From contig JACKNX010000001.1 of assembly GCA_024234635.1 (NCBI GenBank), positions 62,001 through 126,000 on the forward strand: a stretch of 64,000 nt of DNA. The letters run 5' to 3'. The position numbers and the translations under genes were made by a program. Source of the stretch: Pseudomonadales bacterium (GTDB taxonomy: Bacteria; Pseudomonadota; Gammaproteobacteria; Pseudomonadales; Azotimanducaceae). The notes under the pieces are model-generated. The model worked only from the letters and a program-made list of their open reading frames with translations. It made no database searches and had not been told where the DNA came from. Every line of letters starts with the position of its first letter. Positions within the stretch are counted from its first letter, which is position 1. This document shows, in pieces, positions 33,129 to 41,864 of the stretch.

Positions 33129-34398
33129 ACGGCAACCGAAAGTTGCCTACGTGCTGAAGCGCTTCCCGCGCTTTTCGGAGACCTTCATCGTCAACGAGCT
33201 GCTCGAGCTGCGCAGGCAGGGACTGGACCTGGAGGTCTATTCCCTGCTGCGGCCACCCGAGGAGGCACGCCATGCCAACCTCGAGCAACTGGACGTGCCG
33301 GTTACCTACCTGACGGTACGCAACCCCGTCGCCGACACGCTCCTGCGCGCCACGGCTGACGGCCGTCGCAACGAACGACACACGCTGGAAGCGGCGCTTG
33401 CCGATCTGCCCGACGATCCGCTGGTGCCAGGCAAGGACGGCCGCACCATCGCCCATCTGCACGCCCAGGCCAGCGCGGTGGCGTTGCTGGCGCGCGCACG
33501 TGGCGTAACGCACCTGCACGCACACTTTGCGTCGAACGCCACCACGGTTGCGGCGCTTGCTTCCCGACTGACCGGCATTCCCTATTCCTTTACCGCGCAT
33601 GCGCGGGACATCTATCACGCGTACGTCAGTCCAGCCATCGACAACGCGGCGCGCGTGCGCAAAATTCGCGGTGCGGCTTTCGCCGTGACGGTCTCCGACT
33701 ACAACGCCCGCCACCTGCGCGCGCTGGCGTCGGTCAGTACCGACAGAGTGCGTCGCCTTTACAATGGCATCGATCTCAACCGCTTCAGGCCAGCGATCGC
33801 GAAGCGTGCGACCACGCGTTTCATCGCCGTCGGCCGACTGGTGGAAAAGAAGGGCTTTCGTCAGCTCGTGGACGCCTGCGCACTGCTGGCCAGGCAGCCG
33901 CTGCCATTCACCTGCCACATCGTCGGCGACGGTCCGGAACGTGAAACACTCCATCGGCACATCGTCGACTGTGGCCTTGGCGATCGTATTTTTCTGGAAG
34001 GCGCACTGCCCCAGGAACGACTCACGCCGTTCATTGCCGGAGCAACCGCAATGGTGCTGCCCTGTCAGGTAACGGCGAGCGGCGACCGCGATGGCCTGCC
34101 TACCGTTCTCCTCGAAGCCATGGCCTGTGGCGTACCCGTGCTGTCGACCACGGTTGCCGGTATTCCGGAAATCGTGGACGACGGCGTCAACGGCTTCCTC
34201 GTGGCACCGGGCGACACCGTGTCACTCGCCAGCCGCATGCAGCAATTGCTGGCGGATCCTGAACTGGCGGACCGTTTCGGCACGGCCGCCAGAAGCAAGG
34301 CAGAGGCCACCTTCGATGTGCGGCGCAACGTGGCGCAACTGCACGACTGGTTCACGGCCTGCACCCCCACTCATCACGATGCCGCGGGAGACCACTGA
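33112..34398 (+). CDS. Glycosyltransferase family 4 protein
   Basis: A 428-residue GT-B retaining glycosyltransferase. RFPRFSETFIVNEL at the N-terminus resembles WcaL/colanic-acid-type transferases; AVGRLVEKKGFRQLVDA begins the C-terminal Rossmann domain, and EAMACGVPVLSTTVAGIPEI is the Glu-x7-Glu donor site. It overlaps the preceding gene by 17 bases and the following one by one base. GGAGCCCCC precedes the ATG. Likely adds a hexose from an NDP-sugar to the growing glycan at the cytoplasmic face. Confidence 0.92.
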   Translation: MSTTAERQPKVAYVLKRFPRFSETFIVNELLELRRQGLDLEVYSLLRPPEEARHANLEQLDVPVTYLTVRNPVADTLLRATADGRRNERHTLEAALADLPDDPLVPGKDGRTIAHLHAQASAVALLARARGVTHLHAHFASNATTVAALASRLTGIPYSFTAHARDIYHAYVSPAIDNAARVRKIRGAAFAVTVSDYNARHLRALASVSTDRVRRLYNGIDLNRFRPAIAKRATTRFIAVGRLVEKKGFRQLVDACALLARQPLPFTCHIVGDGPERETLHRHIVDCGLGDRIFLEGALPQERLTPFIAGATAMVLPCQVTASGDRDGLPTVLLEAMACGVPVLSTTVAGIPEIVDDGVNGFLVAPGDTVSLASRMQQLLADPELADRFGTAARSKAEATFDVRRNVAQLHDWFTACTPTHHDAAGDH

Positions 34399-35597
34399 TG
34401 CACATCGTCTATGTCGTTGCGGACCGGGGCATCCCTGTCTATGGCTCCAAGGGCGCTTCCGTTCACGTGCAGCAGATCGTGAACGCACTCCACAAACTCG
34501 GCCACCAGGTGACTGTCGTCGCGGCCAGTCGAGGTGATGAGGCCCCTTGTCTGCCGGTTCCCGTACAGCAGGTTCGCAGCGAAGATCACGTCGCGAATGA
34601 CGGCGAATCGCGCGACCGGCGTGTCCAGGCACGCGAGCGTCGCGCCATGCGCGATGCCGAGTGCATCGCCGGGCACATTCAACGCCTGGGCAGCGCCACG
34701 CGGGTGGACCTGGTCTACGAGCGATTCTGTCTGTTCAGCCGGGCCGGGCTCACAGCCGCGCGCACGCTGGGCGTGCCACTGGTAGTGGAGCTCAATTCGC
34801 CATTGCGGCTTGAGCAGCGGGAATACCGCGACCTCATCCACGAGGCGGAGGCCGCAGCGGTGGAACACGACGTGCTCGCTGGTGCGGACCGCGTGATCGC
34901 GGTATCGGAGCCGGTGGCTGACTACGCACGGGGCTGTGGCGCCGCGGCCGCTCGGGTAGTCGTTCTGCCAAATGCCGTGGATCCCGAGCAGTTCTCTCCC
35001 GAGGTGCCCCGAATCGAATTGCCACACGCAGCGAATCGTACCGTGATCGGCTTCTCCGGCAGCCTCAAGCCCTGGCACGGGATTGACAATCTCATGCACG
35101 CCTTCCGGGAGCTTCTGGCGCATGACGCCGGGTTCCACCTTCTCATTGCAGGTACCGGGCCACTCGAGACGTGGGTGAACGGCTTCGTTGCCGGCGCCGG
35201 TCTGGAGGACCATGTGACGACGCTCGGCTGGTGCCCCAACCACGAACTGCCCGCCGTCCTGGCGGCAGCGGATATTCTGGTCGCCCCGTATCCGCCACTG
35301 GACGACTTCTACTTCTCGCCACTCAAGCTGTTCGAATACCTCGCCATGGGGCGCGCGGTGGTCGCCAGCGACGTTGGCCAGATAAGCGCCGTACTGCGCC
35401 ACCGTGAAAACGGCCTTCTCGTTCCGCCCGGCGACCGGCAGGCGCTCGCCAGGACATTGCGCGATCTCGGCGAAGACCCGCCGCTTCGACTCAGCCTGTC
35501 ACGGGGCGCCAGGGAAACCGCATTGCGCAACACCTGGCAACACACCGCCGCGGCGGCAATCGATGGTCTTCACGCAGTCGGGAGGCGCATCGCATGA
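34398..35597 (+). CDS. Second glycosyltransferase family 4 protein
   Basis: A 399-residue GT4 enzyme. The N-terminus VVADRGIPVYGSKGASVHVQ has the Gly-rich acceptor loop, IGFSGSLKPWHGIDNLMHA starts the donor domain, and FEYLAMGRAVVASDVGQI is the donor-binding block. A basic insert rich in Arg and Glu (about residues 70-95) could contact membranes or lipid-linked acceptors. It overlaps both neighbours (TGATG upstream, ATGA downstream). With the previous gene it suggests at least two different sugar additions. Confidence 0.92.
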   Translation: MHIVYVVADRGIPVYGSKGASVHVQQIVNALHKLGHQVTVVAASRGDEAPCLPVPVQQVRSEDHVANDGESRDRRVQARERRAMRDAECIAGHIQRLGSATRVDLVYERFCLFSRAGLTAARTLGVPLVVELNSPLRLEQREYRDLIHEAEAAAVEHDVLAGADRVIAVSEPVADYARGCGAAAARVVVLPNAVDPEQFSPEVPRIELPHAANRTVIGFSGSLKPWHGIDNLMHAFRELLAHDAGFHLLIAGTGPLETWVNGFVAGAGLEDHVTTLGWCPNHELPAVLAAADILVAPYPPLDDFYFSPLKLFEYLAMGRAVVASDVGQISAVLRHRENGLLVPPGDRQALARTLRDLGEDPPLRLSLSRGARETALRNTWQHTAAAAIDGLHAVGRRIA

Positions 35598-37372
35598 GCC
35601 GCGCGCCGCGAAGCAGCGAACTCCTGCGGGTGTTTCGTCACCTTGCCCCGGAACTTGCGCCGTACCGTTCGCACGTGCTCGGCGCCGCGCTCTGCACACT
35701 GGGCGTAACCGCCATGCAACTGTTGACACCGTGGCCGGTGAAACTCGTCTTCGACGCCGTGCTGATGCCGCAGCCAGGCACCCTGGCATGGCTCGAGCGT
35801 CTGGGTATCGATGTAACGAACCAGCTCATGCCGCTGATTGCGTCCACCATCCTGATCACCGCGGTGCTGCTGGGACTGTTCAGCTACGGGCAGAGCACGC
35901 TCGCGGCGGGCGTGGGCCAGAAGGTCGTGGCGCGTATCCGTTACCGGGTATACGCCCATCTGCAGCGACTGCCTTTGTCCTTCCACGAAAGTACCGCCAC
36001 CGGCGATCTGCTGGCACGCCTGACCGGCGATATCCGCATCATGCGCGAACTGCTCGTCAACGCCGGCATTTTCATCGTCGATCGTTCCATCGCTGTCGTT
36101 GCCATGCTTGTCATCATGGCGCTCATGAACTGGCAGCTGACGCTGATTGCCCTGGCCATCGTGCCGCTGCTCGCCATCACCGTGGTACGACGGTCCGACC
36201 AGATCAAGTCGGCCACCAGAAAGCAGCGGCGCCGGGAAAGCGAGATCACGCAACGGCTGCATGAAAAGCTGACCGCTATCAGCCTGGTGCAATCGTTTGT
36301 CAGGGAGTCGTACGAAGAAGAGCGGTTCGCGGCGCAGAACAACTCCAGCGCGCGGGCCGCGCTTGTGACCACGCGACTGGAAGCCAACATGGATCGCCTG
36401 GTACAGGTTCTGCTGGCCGCGGGCACCACCGCCGTCATCTGGTTTGGCGTCGGTCACGTGCAGTCGGGAAACATCACGCCGGGCGACCTGCTGGTGTTCT
36501 CGGCCTACCTCGCGGGGTTGTACAAGCCCGTGCGCAAACTGGCCGCCGTGACGGGTCGCCTGGCAAAAGCCACGGCATCCGGTGAACGCATCATCGCCGT
36601 ACTGGAAACGGAGCCGGCCATCCGGGATCTGCCCGATGCCATTGAAGCGCCACCCTTCCGGGGCGAGATTGCGCTGCGCGAGGTTGTCTTCGGCTACGGG
36701 CGGGACGAAACCGTGTTGCGCGACGCGTCGGTGCGCATCGCCGCCGGGGAGATGGTTGCGCTGATGGGAAGCAGCGGCGCCGGCAAATCCACGATCGCCA
36801 GCCTCCTGTTCAGATTCTACGAGCCGGCCGCCGGCAGTGTGGAGATCGACGGACTGGACATACGGCGCTACCAGCTGGCCTCGCTACGCCGCCAGATAGC
36901 CGTCGTTCCCCAGAATGCCCTGCTCTTCAACACCAGCATTCGCGAGAACATCGCCTACGGCAGGCCAAATGCCACGGACGCGGACATTGAAGCGGCCGCG
37001 CGCGCCGCGGGCGTGACGGCCTTCGTGCATGGCCTGCGTAACGGCTACGACACCATCGTCGGGGAACGCGGAGACGGGCTTTCCGGTGGCCAGCGGCAAC
37101 GGATCTGCATCGCCCGCGCGCTGGTGCAACGCACCCCGATCATCCTGTTCGACGAGCCCACCTCGGGGCTCGACCGGGCAACGCGCAACGCACTCATGGC
37201 CAACCTCCCCGACATCGTGGCAGGCCGCACCTGTCTGCTCATCACGCACGATCCGGAGCTGGCAGCAATCGCGCCACGCGTGCTGCGCCTCGCGCACAGT
37301 CGCCTGGAGGACGTTCAGCCCGGCGAACTGGACAACGTTGCCGTGCTGTCTGCCCGCGCGGGAGGACTGTAG
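35594..37372 (+). CDS. ABC exporter, fused permease-ATPase (MsbA-like)
   Basis: A 592-residue half-transporter. About six membrane segments fill residues 20-310; the nucleotide-binding domain has Walker A GSSGAGKST, Q-loop VPQNALLF, signature LSGGQRQR and Walker B IILFDEPTSGLD. Homodimers of this type flip lipids, lipid-linked glycans or peptides. In this operon it is the only obvious inner-membrane transporter and most likely moves the glycan or glycolipid to the periplasm, from which the AlgE-like pore could release it. No O-antigen-type carbohydrate-binding tail is present. Confidence 0.93.
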   Translation: MSRAPRSSELLRVFRHLAPELAPYRSHVLGAALCTLGVTAMQLLTPWPVKLVFDAVLMPQPGTLAWLERLGIDVTNQLMPLIASTILITAVLLGLFSYGQSTLAAGVGQKVVARIRYRVYAHLQRLPLSFHESTATGDLLARLTGDIRIMRELLVNAGIFIVDRSIAVVAMLVIMALMNWQLTLIALAIVPLLAITVVRRSDQIKSATRKQRRRESEITQRLHEKLTAISLVQSFVRESYEEERFAAQNNSSARAALVTTRLEANMDRLVQVLLAAGTTAVIWFGVGHVQSGNITPGDLLVFSAYLAGLYKPVRKLAAVTGRLAKATASGERIIAVLETEPAIRDLPDAIEAPPFRGEIALREVVFGYGRDETVLRDASVRIAAGEMVALMGSSGAGKSTIASLLFRFYEPAAGSVEIDGLDIRRYQLASLRRQIAVVPQNALLFNTSIRENIAYGRPNATDADIEAAARAAGVTAFVHGLRNGYDTIVGERGDGLSGGQRQRICIARALVQRTPIILFDEPTSGLDRATRNALMANLPDIVAGRTCLLITHDPELAAIAPRVLRLAHSRLEDVQPGELDNVAVLSARAGGL

Positions 37373-37375
37373 GCA

Positions 37376-38590
37376 ATGCAGACAATCGAGTACCTGCGCG
37401 AACTCCTGCTGCCCGGTCGTATCGACGCTGTCATGGCACACTGGGGTCAGCGCAACATGGCACCCGTCGCCAACGTCCTGCTGCAACGCCTGCATCCCGC
37501 TCGCCACGGCGGCTATACCCTTGCCGTGACCGCGGATATCGCCGGCCGGTCGACCGGCTTCTGGCTCCAGGTCGTCGACGATCCGCGCACACACGCTGAC
37601 GCCGCACGCCGGTCACTGGCGAAGTCCCGTCGTGCGCAGCTCGATCCGACACAGTCCCACCGGCTCGTCGATCTGCCATCACACGGGGTTGTGGTGCGAC
37701 CTGCCGGGCTTGACGAACGCATTCCCGGCCTGAGTCTCCTCGCCACGCCGGAGCGGCTTCGCGTTGTGCTGTCCGACTGCCTGGGCAAACCCCTGCGGCG
37801 ATTGCCGGATGTCGAGCTGCTCAGCCATCGGCTCGGCAAACGCGCCGTGGCCCGCATACGCCTCGGCGCCGCACGCTTCATCGTCAAGTGCTACCGGGAC
37901 TACAGCGAACGCGCGGCGACAACATTCCGCCATATGCAGGCTCTGCGTGACGCCGGCCTGCGCCTGGCGGATCCCGTTGGCTACTCAGAGGAATGGCAAC
38001 TGCTCGTCATGCAGGATGTCGACGGAGAGGCGCCGGCGACGGCCGACGACTCCGGTCGAGCCGGTGAATTGCTGGCGGCCCTGCACGGCTGCGCACCCGT
38101 CACGGACAGTCGCCACACGAGCGCCGAGGAGATCGCCCTGCTGGAGCGCTGGATAGACACGATTCAAGGCGTTGGCAACGCCTGTGCCGGGCGATTGGAT
38201 GCTGCGTTGACGGCTCTGCGCACGGAGTTGACCACCACTGACGCCGCGTGTTTCCGCTTGTCACACCGGGATTTCTACGAAAAGCAGATTCTGCTCACGA
38301 CGCGTGACGCCACGCTGCTGGATTTCGACACGCTGGCGCTGGCTGATCCCATGCTCGACCTCGGCAACTATGCCGCGCACCTGGATCTGCGCGCCTGCCA
38401 GGAAGGCGGCGTATCCGCCCCGGCCGTCGCGGCATGCGAGGCAGGCTATGCACGGCACCTGCCGGTGGACACGGCACGACTGTCCGCCTGGCGGCGAGCC
38501 GCGGCGCTGCGCCTCGCCTGCCTGTACTGCCTGTGGCCGGGACCCGGCAATCACACCCATTCGATGCTGGAGATCGCCCATGGCCGCTGA
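37376..38590 (+). CDS. Phosphotransferase-like protein (APH superfamily), long form
   Basis: A 404-residue protein with a kinase-like fold. A 150-residue N-terminal part of unknown type (containing HPARHGGYTL) precedes the N-lobe with Lys171 (FIVKCYRDY), the catalytic loop HRDFYEKQ (His297, Asp299) and LLDFDTLALADP (Asp316). As in the gene at 32268, the loop's final Asn is Gln (304). HRDFY..Q loops occur in uncharacterised phosphotransferases near glycosyltransferase genes. The gene begins three bases after the transporter gene and overlaps the next by 11. A role as glycan or lipid kinase is inferred from position. Confidence 0.75.
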   Translation: MQTIEYLRELLLPGRIDAVMAHWGQRNMAPVANVLLQRLHPARHGGYTLAVTADIAGRSTGFWLQVVDDPRTHADAARRSLAKSRRAQLDPTQSHRLVDLPSHGVVVRPAGLDERIPGLSLLATPERLRVVLSDCLGKPLRRLPDVELLSHRLGKRAVARIRLGAARFIVKCYRDYSERAATTFRHMQALRDAGLRLADPVGYSEEWQLLVMQDVDGEAPATADDSGRAGELLAALHGCAPVTDSRHTSAEEIALLERWIDTIQGVGNACAGRLDAALTALRTELTTTDAACFRLSHRDFYEKQILLTTRDATLLDFDTLALADPMLDLGNYAAHLDLRACQEGGVSAPAVAACEAGYARHLPVDTARLSAWRRAAALRLACLYCLWPGPGNHTHSMLEIAHGR

Positions 38591-39878
38591 TTGTCTGCCC
38601 GCGGACCCGACAATGCCGTCACTTGCGCAGCTGTGGAGCGCGCCGTTACCCAACGCGCTGCTGGACTGGGGAGCGCAGCCCGGCCTCGGGGCACTGCGCA
38701 TCGAACGCATCCGCTATCGCCAGGGGCAGCGGGCGGTCATCACTTACGCTGCTCACGAGGGTACGGACGCACCGACCTGGCTGACCGCATTCGTCCACGC
38801 CGGGAAATCCGCCAGACGACGGTTCCGACGCCTGAACGAAACCAGCGGCCACGTGCGCTACCTCGATGAATTCGATGCACTGGTGCAGCGATTTCCCCTC
38901 GACCAGCACCTTCCGCAACTGCAATCCATGGTGAAAACACTGCCCGACAGCCTGCTGGAGAGCCTCGATCCACGGCATGCAGGGGGCTACGCCCTCAAAC
39001 CGGCCCGCTACCGACCCGGTTTTGGCGCCACGCTGCGCGTAATCGCCGACGGCAGGGAGGACGCCTTCGTCAAACTGTACCGGCCGGGAACCGTGTCGCC
39101 CTACGCGGCGCATCAGCGACGCCTGGCGGACGCGCTGAGGCAACTGTGCAACATCGACGCACCAACCCCGCGCCGCGTGGACACCGGAAGCGATGCGCTG
39201 CTGCTCGATCGCGTACGCGGTATGGCGCTGGACGAACTGCTGGCGACACGGCAGCTCACGACGCGCGAAATCGATGCCGTGGTAGCCGGACTTCAACGCA
39301 TCCATCGCACGGTCACGCTGCCGGTCACGACAACCAGATACGGCGACACGCTCCTGTCGCGCGTGCACCGCACGGCGACACTGCTGGCCTGGGCGCTACC
39401 GGAAATGCGCGCGGTACTCGACCGCGTTACCCGTGGCATCGCCGCCCGGCAAACCACCATCGCGGTACCCTCACACTGCGACCTGAAGGCCGATCATGTC
39501 TTCCTCGACGCAGACGGCTCGCTCGGCCTGGTCGATCTCGACAGTTTTGCGCTGGCGGATCCTCTCTACGACCCCGCCACGCTCGTCGTGCGGCTTGTTG
39601 CGATGCCCTGGCGCACGGCTGAAGGCCTGCGCAATGCGCGCGATGCCGCCGGACGACTGCTGGCCATGTGGCAATCCACCGCATCTGGAGACCTACCGCG
39701 CTGGGGCGGAAATCTTGCCGCGGCGGCGCTGAAGGTTGCGCAGTATCACGTGCAGCACCAGACCCCCGACTGGCGCGCGGCCGCCAGTCAGCTGATCGCG
39801 AACGCCGCTCACTGTCTTGCCGCTCCCGACGCCCCCATACCCGGTATCAACCTGACCACCCGCGAGGAATTGCCATGA
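38580..39878 (+). CDS. Phosphotransferase-like protein with duplicated N-lobe-like region
   Basis: A 432-residue relative of the preceding protein. It contains two N-lobe-like hairpins: RYRQGQRAVITY near residue 45, and RYRPGFGATLRV near residue 143 followed by Lys165 (AFVKLYRPG). LDPRHAGGYAL between them recalls the HPARHGGY segment of its neighbour. The catalytic loop is HCDLKADH (His299, Asp301, with His306 in place of Asn) and LVDLDSFALADP supplies Asp319. Three phosphotransferase-like genes in one operon, each lacking the canonical Asn, is remarkable. The ATG at 38580 overlaps the previous gene by 11 bases. Confidence 0.75.
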   Translation: MAADCLPADPTMPSLAQLWSAPLPNALLDWGAQPGLGALRIERIRYRQGQRAVITYAAHEGTDAPTWLTAFVHAGKSARRRFRRLNETSGHVRYLDEFDALVQRFPLDQHLPQLQSMVKTLPDSLLESLDPRHAGGYALKPARYRPGFGATLRVIADGREDAFVKLYRPGTVSPYAAHQRRLADALRQLCNIDAPTPRRVDTGSDALLLDRVRGMALDELLATRQLTTREIDAVVAGLQRIHRTVTLPVTTTRYGDTLLSRVHRTATLLAWALPEMRAVLDRVTRGIAARQTTIAVPSHCDLKADHVFLDADGSLGLVDLDSFALADPLYDPATLVVRLVAMPWRTAEGLRNARDAAGRLLAMWQSTASGDLPRWGGNLAAAALKVAQYHVQHQTPDWRAAASQLIANAAHCLAAPDAPIPGINLTTREELP

Positions 39879-40828
39879 CTGACGCGTGCCCCTACCTCTT
39901 CGTCGTCGGCTGTCCGCGATCAGGCACCACGCTGCTGCAGCGCATGCTGGACGCCCACCCCCTGCTGGCGGTCGCCAACGATACGCACTTCATTCCGCGC
40001 GCGATCGATCGCGTTGGCCTCGACCCGGCGTGTACGCTGAACGCCGGGCACGTCGAATTCGTACGCACCTATCGCCGGTTCTCCCGGCTCGGTGTCGATG
40101 CGCAGGACCTGGCCCGTGCGGCGACGGAAACCACGTACCGGAGGTTCGTCGCTGCGCTCTACGCCGCGTTCGCGCAGCGCCAGGGCAAACGCTTCGCCGG
40201 TGAAAAGACCCCGGACTACGTGAAACGGCTGGACCTGTTGGGAAACCTGTTTCCCCTCGCACGCTTCGTGCACATCATTCGCGATGGCCGCGAAGTCGCG
40301 CAGTCCGTCCGGGACTGGGCATCGGCGCACAAGGGCCCGGGCAAACTCCGCTCCTGGCAGGAAAGTCCCATCGGCATCGCCGCGCTGTGGTGGGAGCACC
40401 AGGTGCGTACCGGCAGGCGACTGGCAACACAGCTCGGCAGTCGGTATCTGGAAGTGCGCTACGATCAACTCGTTACGGACCCGCAAACCATGCTGCGCAG
40501 GATTGCCGGGTTTCTGGACCTGCCCTACAGCGAACGCATGGCCGCCTTTCACGAGGGACGCACCGTGCAGGCGACAGGCCTGTCGGCCAAAAGCGCCTGG
40601 CTGCCGGCGACCCGGGGGCTACGCGCCGCGGACGACCTCAGTTCGAGCGAACTTGCTCTGGTGGAAACGCTCACAGGCGAATTGCTGGACGAACTGGGAT
40701 TCGCTCGCCGCATCCATCGCGTGGATGACACGACACGTCGTCGCGCGGAACGCGTACGCGCGGCCTGGACGGCGGACATGGTGGCAAAGGCAAAGCGACG
40801 GGCTGAACAGCGATCCGCCAGCAACTGA
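39875..40828 (+). CDS. Sulfotransferase
   Basis: A 317-residue PAPS-dependent sulfotransferase. The 5'-phosphosulfate loop is VGCPRSGTTLLQRML (residues 11-25), and the 3'-phosphate-binding block is FVHIIRDGREVAQSV near residue 130. A conserved GEKTPDY segment precedes it, and the C-terminal half ends in a basic tail. It is cytosolic by sequence. The ATG overlaps the previous stop by four bases, making this the last gene of the operon. It predicts that the operon's product carries a sulfate ester, or that an acceptor lipid or protein does. No PAPS-synthesis genes are in the window. Confidence 0.9.
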   Translation: MTDACPYLFVVGCPRSGTTLLQRMLDAHPLLAVANDTHFIPRAIDRVGLDPACTLNAGHVEFVRTYRRFSRLGVDAQDLARAATETTYRRFVAALYAAFAQRQGKRFAGEKTPDYVKRLDLLGNLFPLARFVHIIRDGREVAQSVRDWASAHKGPGKLRSWQESPIGIAALWWEHQVRTGRRLATQLGSRYLEVRYDQLVTDPQTMLRRIAGFLDLPYSERMAAFHEGRTVQATGLSAKSAWLPATRGLRAADDLSSSELALVETLTGELLDELGFARRIHRVDDTTRRRAERVRAAWTADMVAKAKRRAEQRSASN

Positions 40829-40937
40829 CGCCAGACTCGCGCCACCGTCGCGCCACCGTCGACCTGTTCATGGCCACTGCTGTGAACGGCGGCTCAGAAC
40901 GTGATGCCGCCGAGGAAAGGCCGCATACGCCGTGCGG

Positions 40938-41777
40938 TCAGTAGTCCAGCCGCCACGCGTCCCCGTCACGTACGATGCGCCCTGCCGTCGGGCCCGCGAA
41001 GTGCGTGCCGATGACCAGGACGGGACGGTTCGCATAGCGATTGACGAACGCGGCCCGCGTGTCCGCGCTCATGTGCCCGTCCCAGTCGGCGGTGCTGGAC
41101 CAGTGTGGGCGTCCGATCTGGCAGGGATGGTGGATCATGTCACCTGTAATCACCGCCTCTTCTCCACCGGAGGCGATGTGTACGCTCACGTGCCCCGGTG
41201 TGTGGCCGGGCGTCGGCTCAAGCCACACCTCATCGCAGACACGATGGTCGCCCTGCACGAGATCGGCCAGTCCCGCATCGAAGATCGGCTGCACGGAATC
41301 CGCGAACACGGGCCCGTACGGCTGCTCTTCCACACGCCAGTGCGCGTACTCCTCTTCGGCATACAGATAGCGCGCGTTGCCGAAGGTGGGTTCCCAGCGG
41401 TCGCCGACGCGTCGTGTATTCCAGCCCACATGGTCGACATGCATGTGCGTGCACAGCACCGTATCAATGGATGGCGGCGGGAATCCGGCGGACGTCAGAC
41501 GATCGAGAAAATCCGTGCGCATCTGATTCCAGCGTGGATAAGTGCGCTCCTTGTCGTTGCCGATGCAGGTGTCCACCAGGATGCGGCGGCCCGGGGCTTC
41601 GACGATGAGCGAATGAATACTGAGCACCAGCCTGCCGTCCTCGAGAAACGGCGCCAGCCAGGGCATGGCAGCCAGTTCAGCCGGCGTCGCCTGCGGCAAC
41701 AGGTGGGGACCCAGGGATGCCGTGGTGAGCTCCACCACCTGTGTGACCGTTACTTCACCGACACGCCATTTGAGCAT
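40938..41777 (-). CDS. Metallo-beta-lactamase-fold hydrolase
   Basis: A 279-residue MBL-fold enzyme. The metal motif THMHVDHVGWN provides HxHxDH; later ligands are His in TPGHTPGH, Asp in ITGDMIHHP and His in GTHFAGPT. There is no signal peptide. The layout matches the lactonase-like group (AHL lactonases and related esterases), though a specific substrate cannot be assigned. GGGAGG before the ATG at 41777 fixes the start; the frame is open upstream over the divergent crotonase gene but that part is not real. It lies convergent to the sulfotransferase, 109 bases away, with nothing notable between. Confidence 0.88.
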   Translation of the reverse strand: MLKWRVGEVTVTQVVELTTASLGPHLLPQATPAELAAMPWLAPFLEDGRLVLSIHSLIVEAPGRRILVDTCIGNDKERTYPRWNQMRTDFLDRLTSAGFPPPSIDTVLCTHMHVDHVGWNTRRVGDRWEPTFGNARYLYAEEEYAHWRVEEQPYGPVFADSVQPIFDAGLADLVQGDHRVCDEVWLEPTPGHTPGHVSVHIASGGEEAVITGDMIHHPCQIGRPHWSSTADWDGHMSADTRAAFVNRYANRPVLVIGTHFAGPTAGRIVRDGDAWRLDY

Positions 41778-41864
41778 TGTCCGCCTCCCGACCAACGTTG
41801 CATTGCAAAGTAGCCGCATTGTGCGCAAACATCCACGGCAGTGACATCCGGCGGGGAGAAAGGC

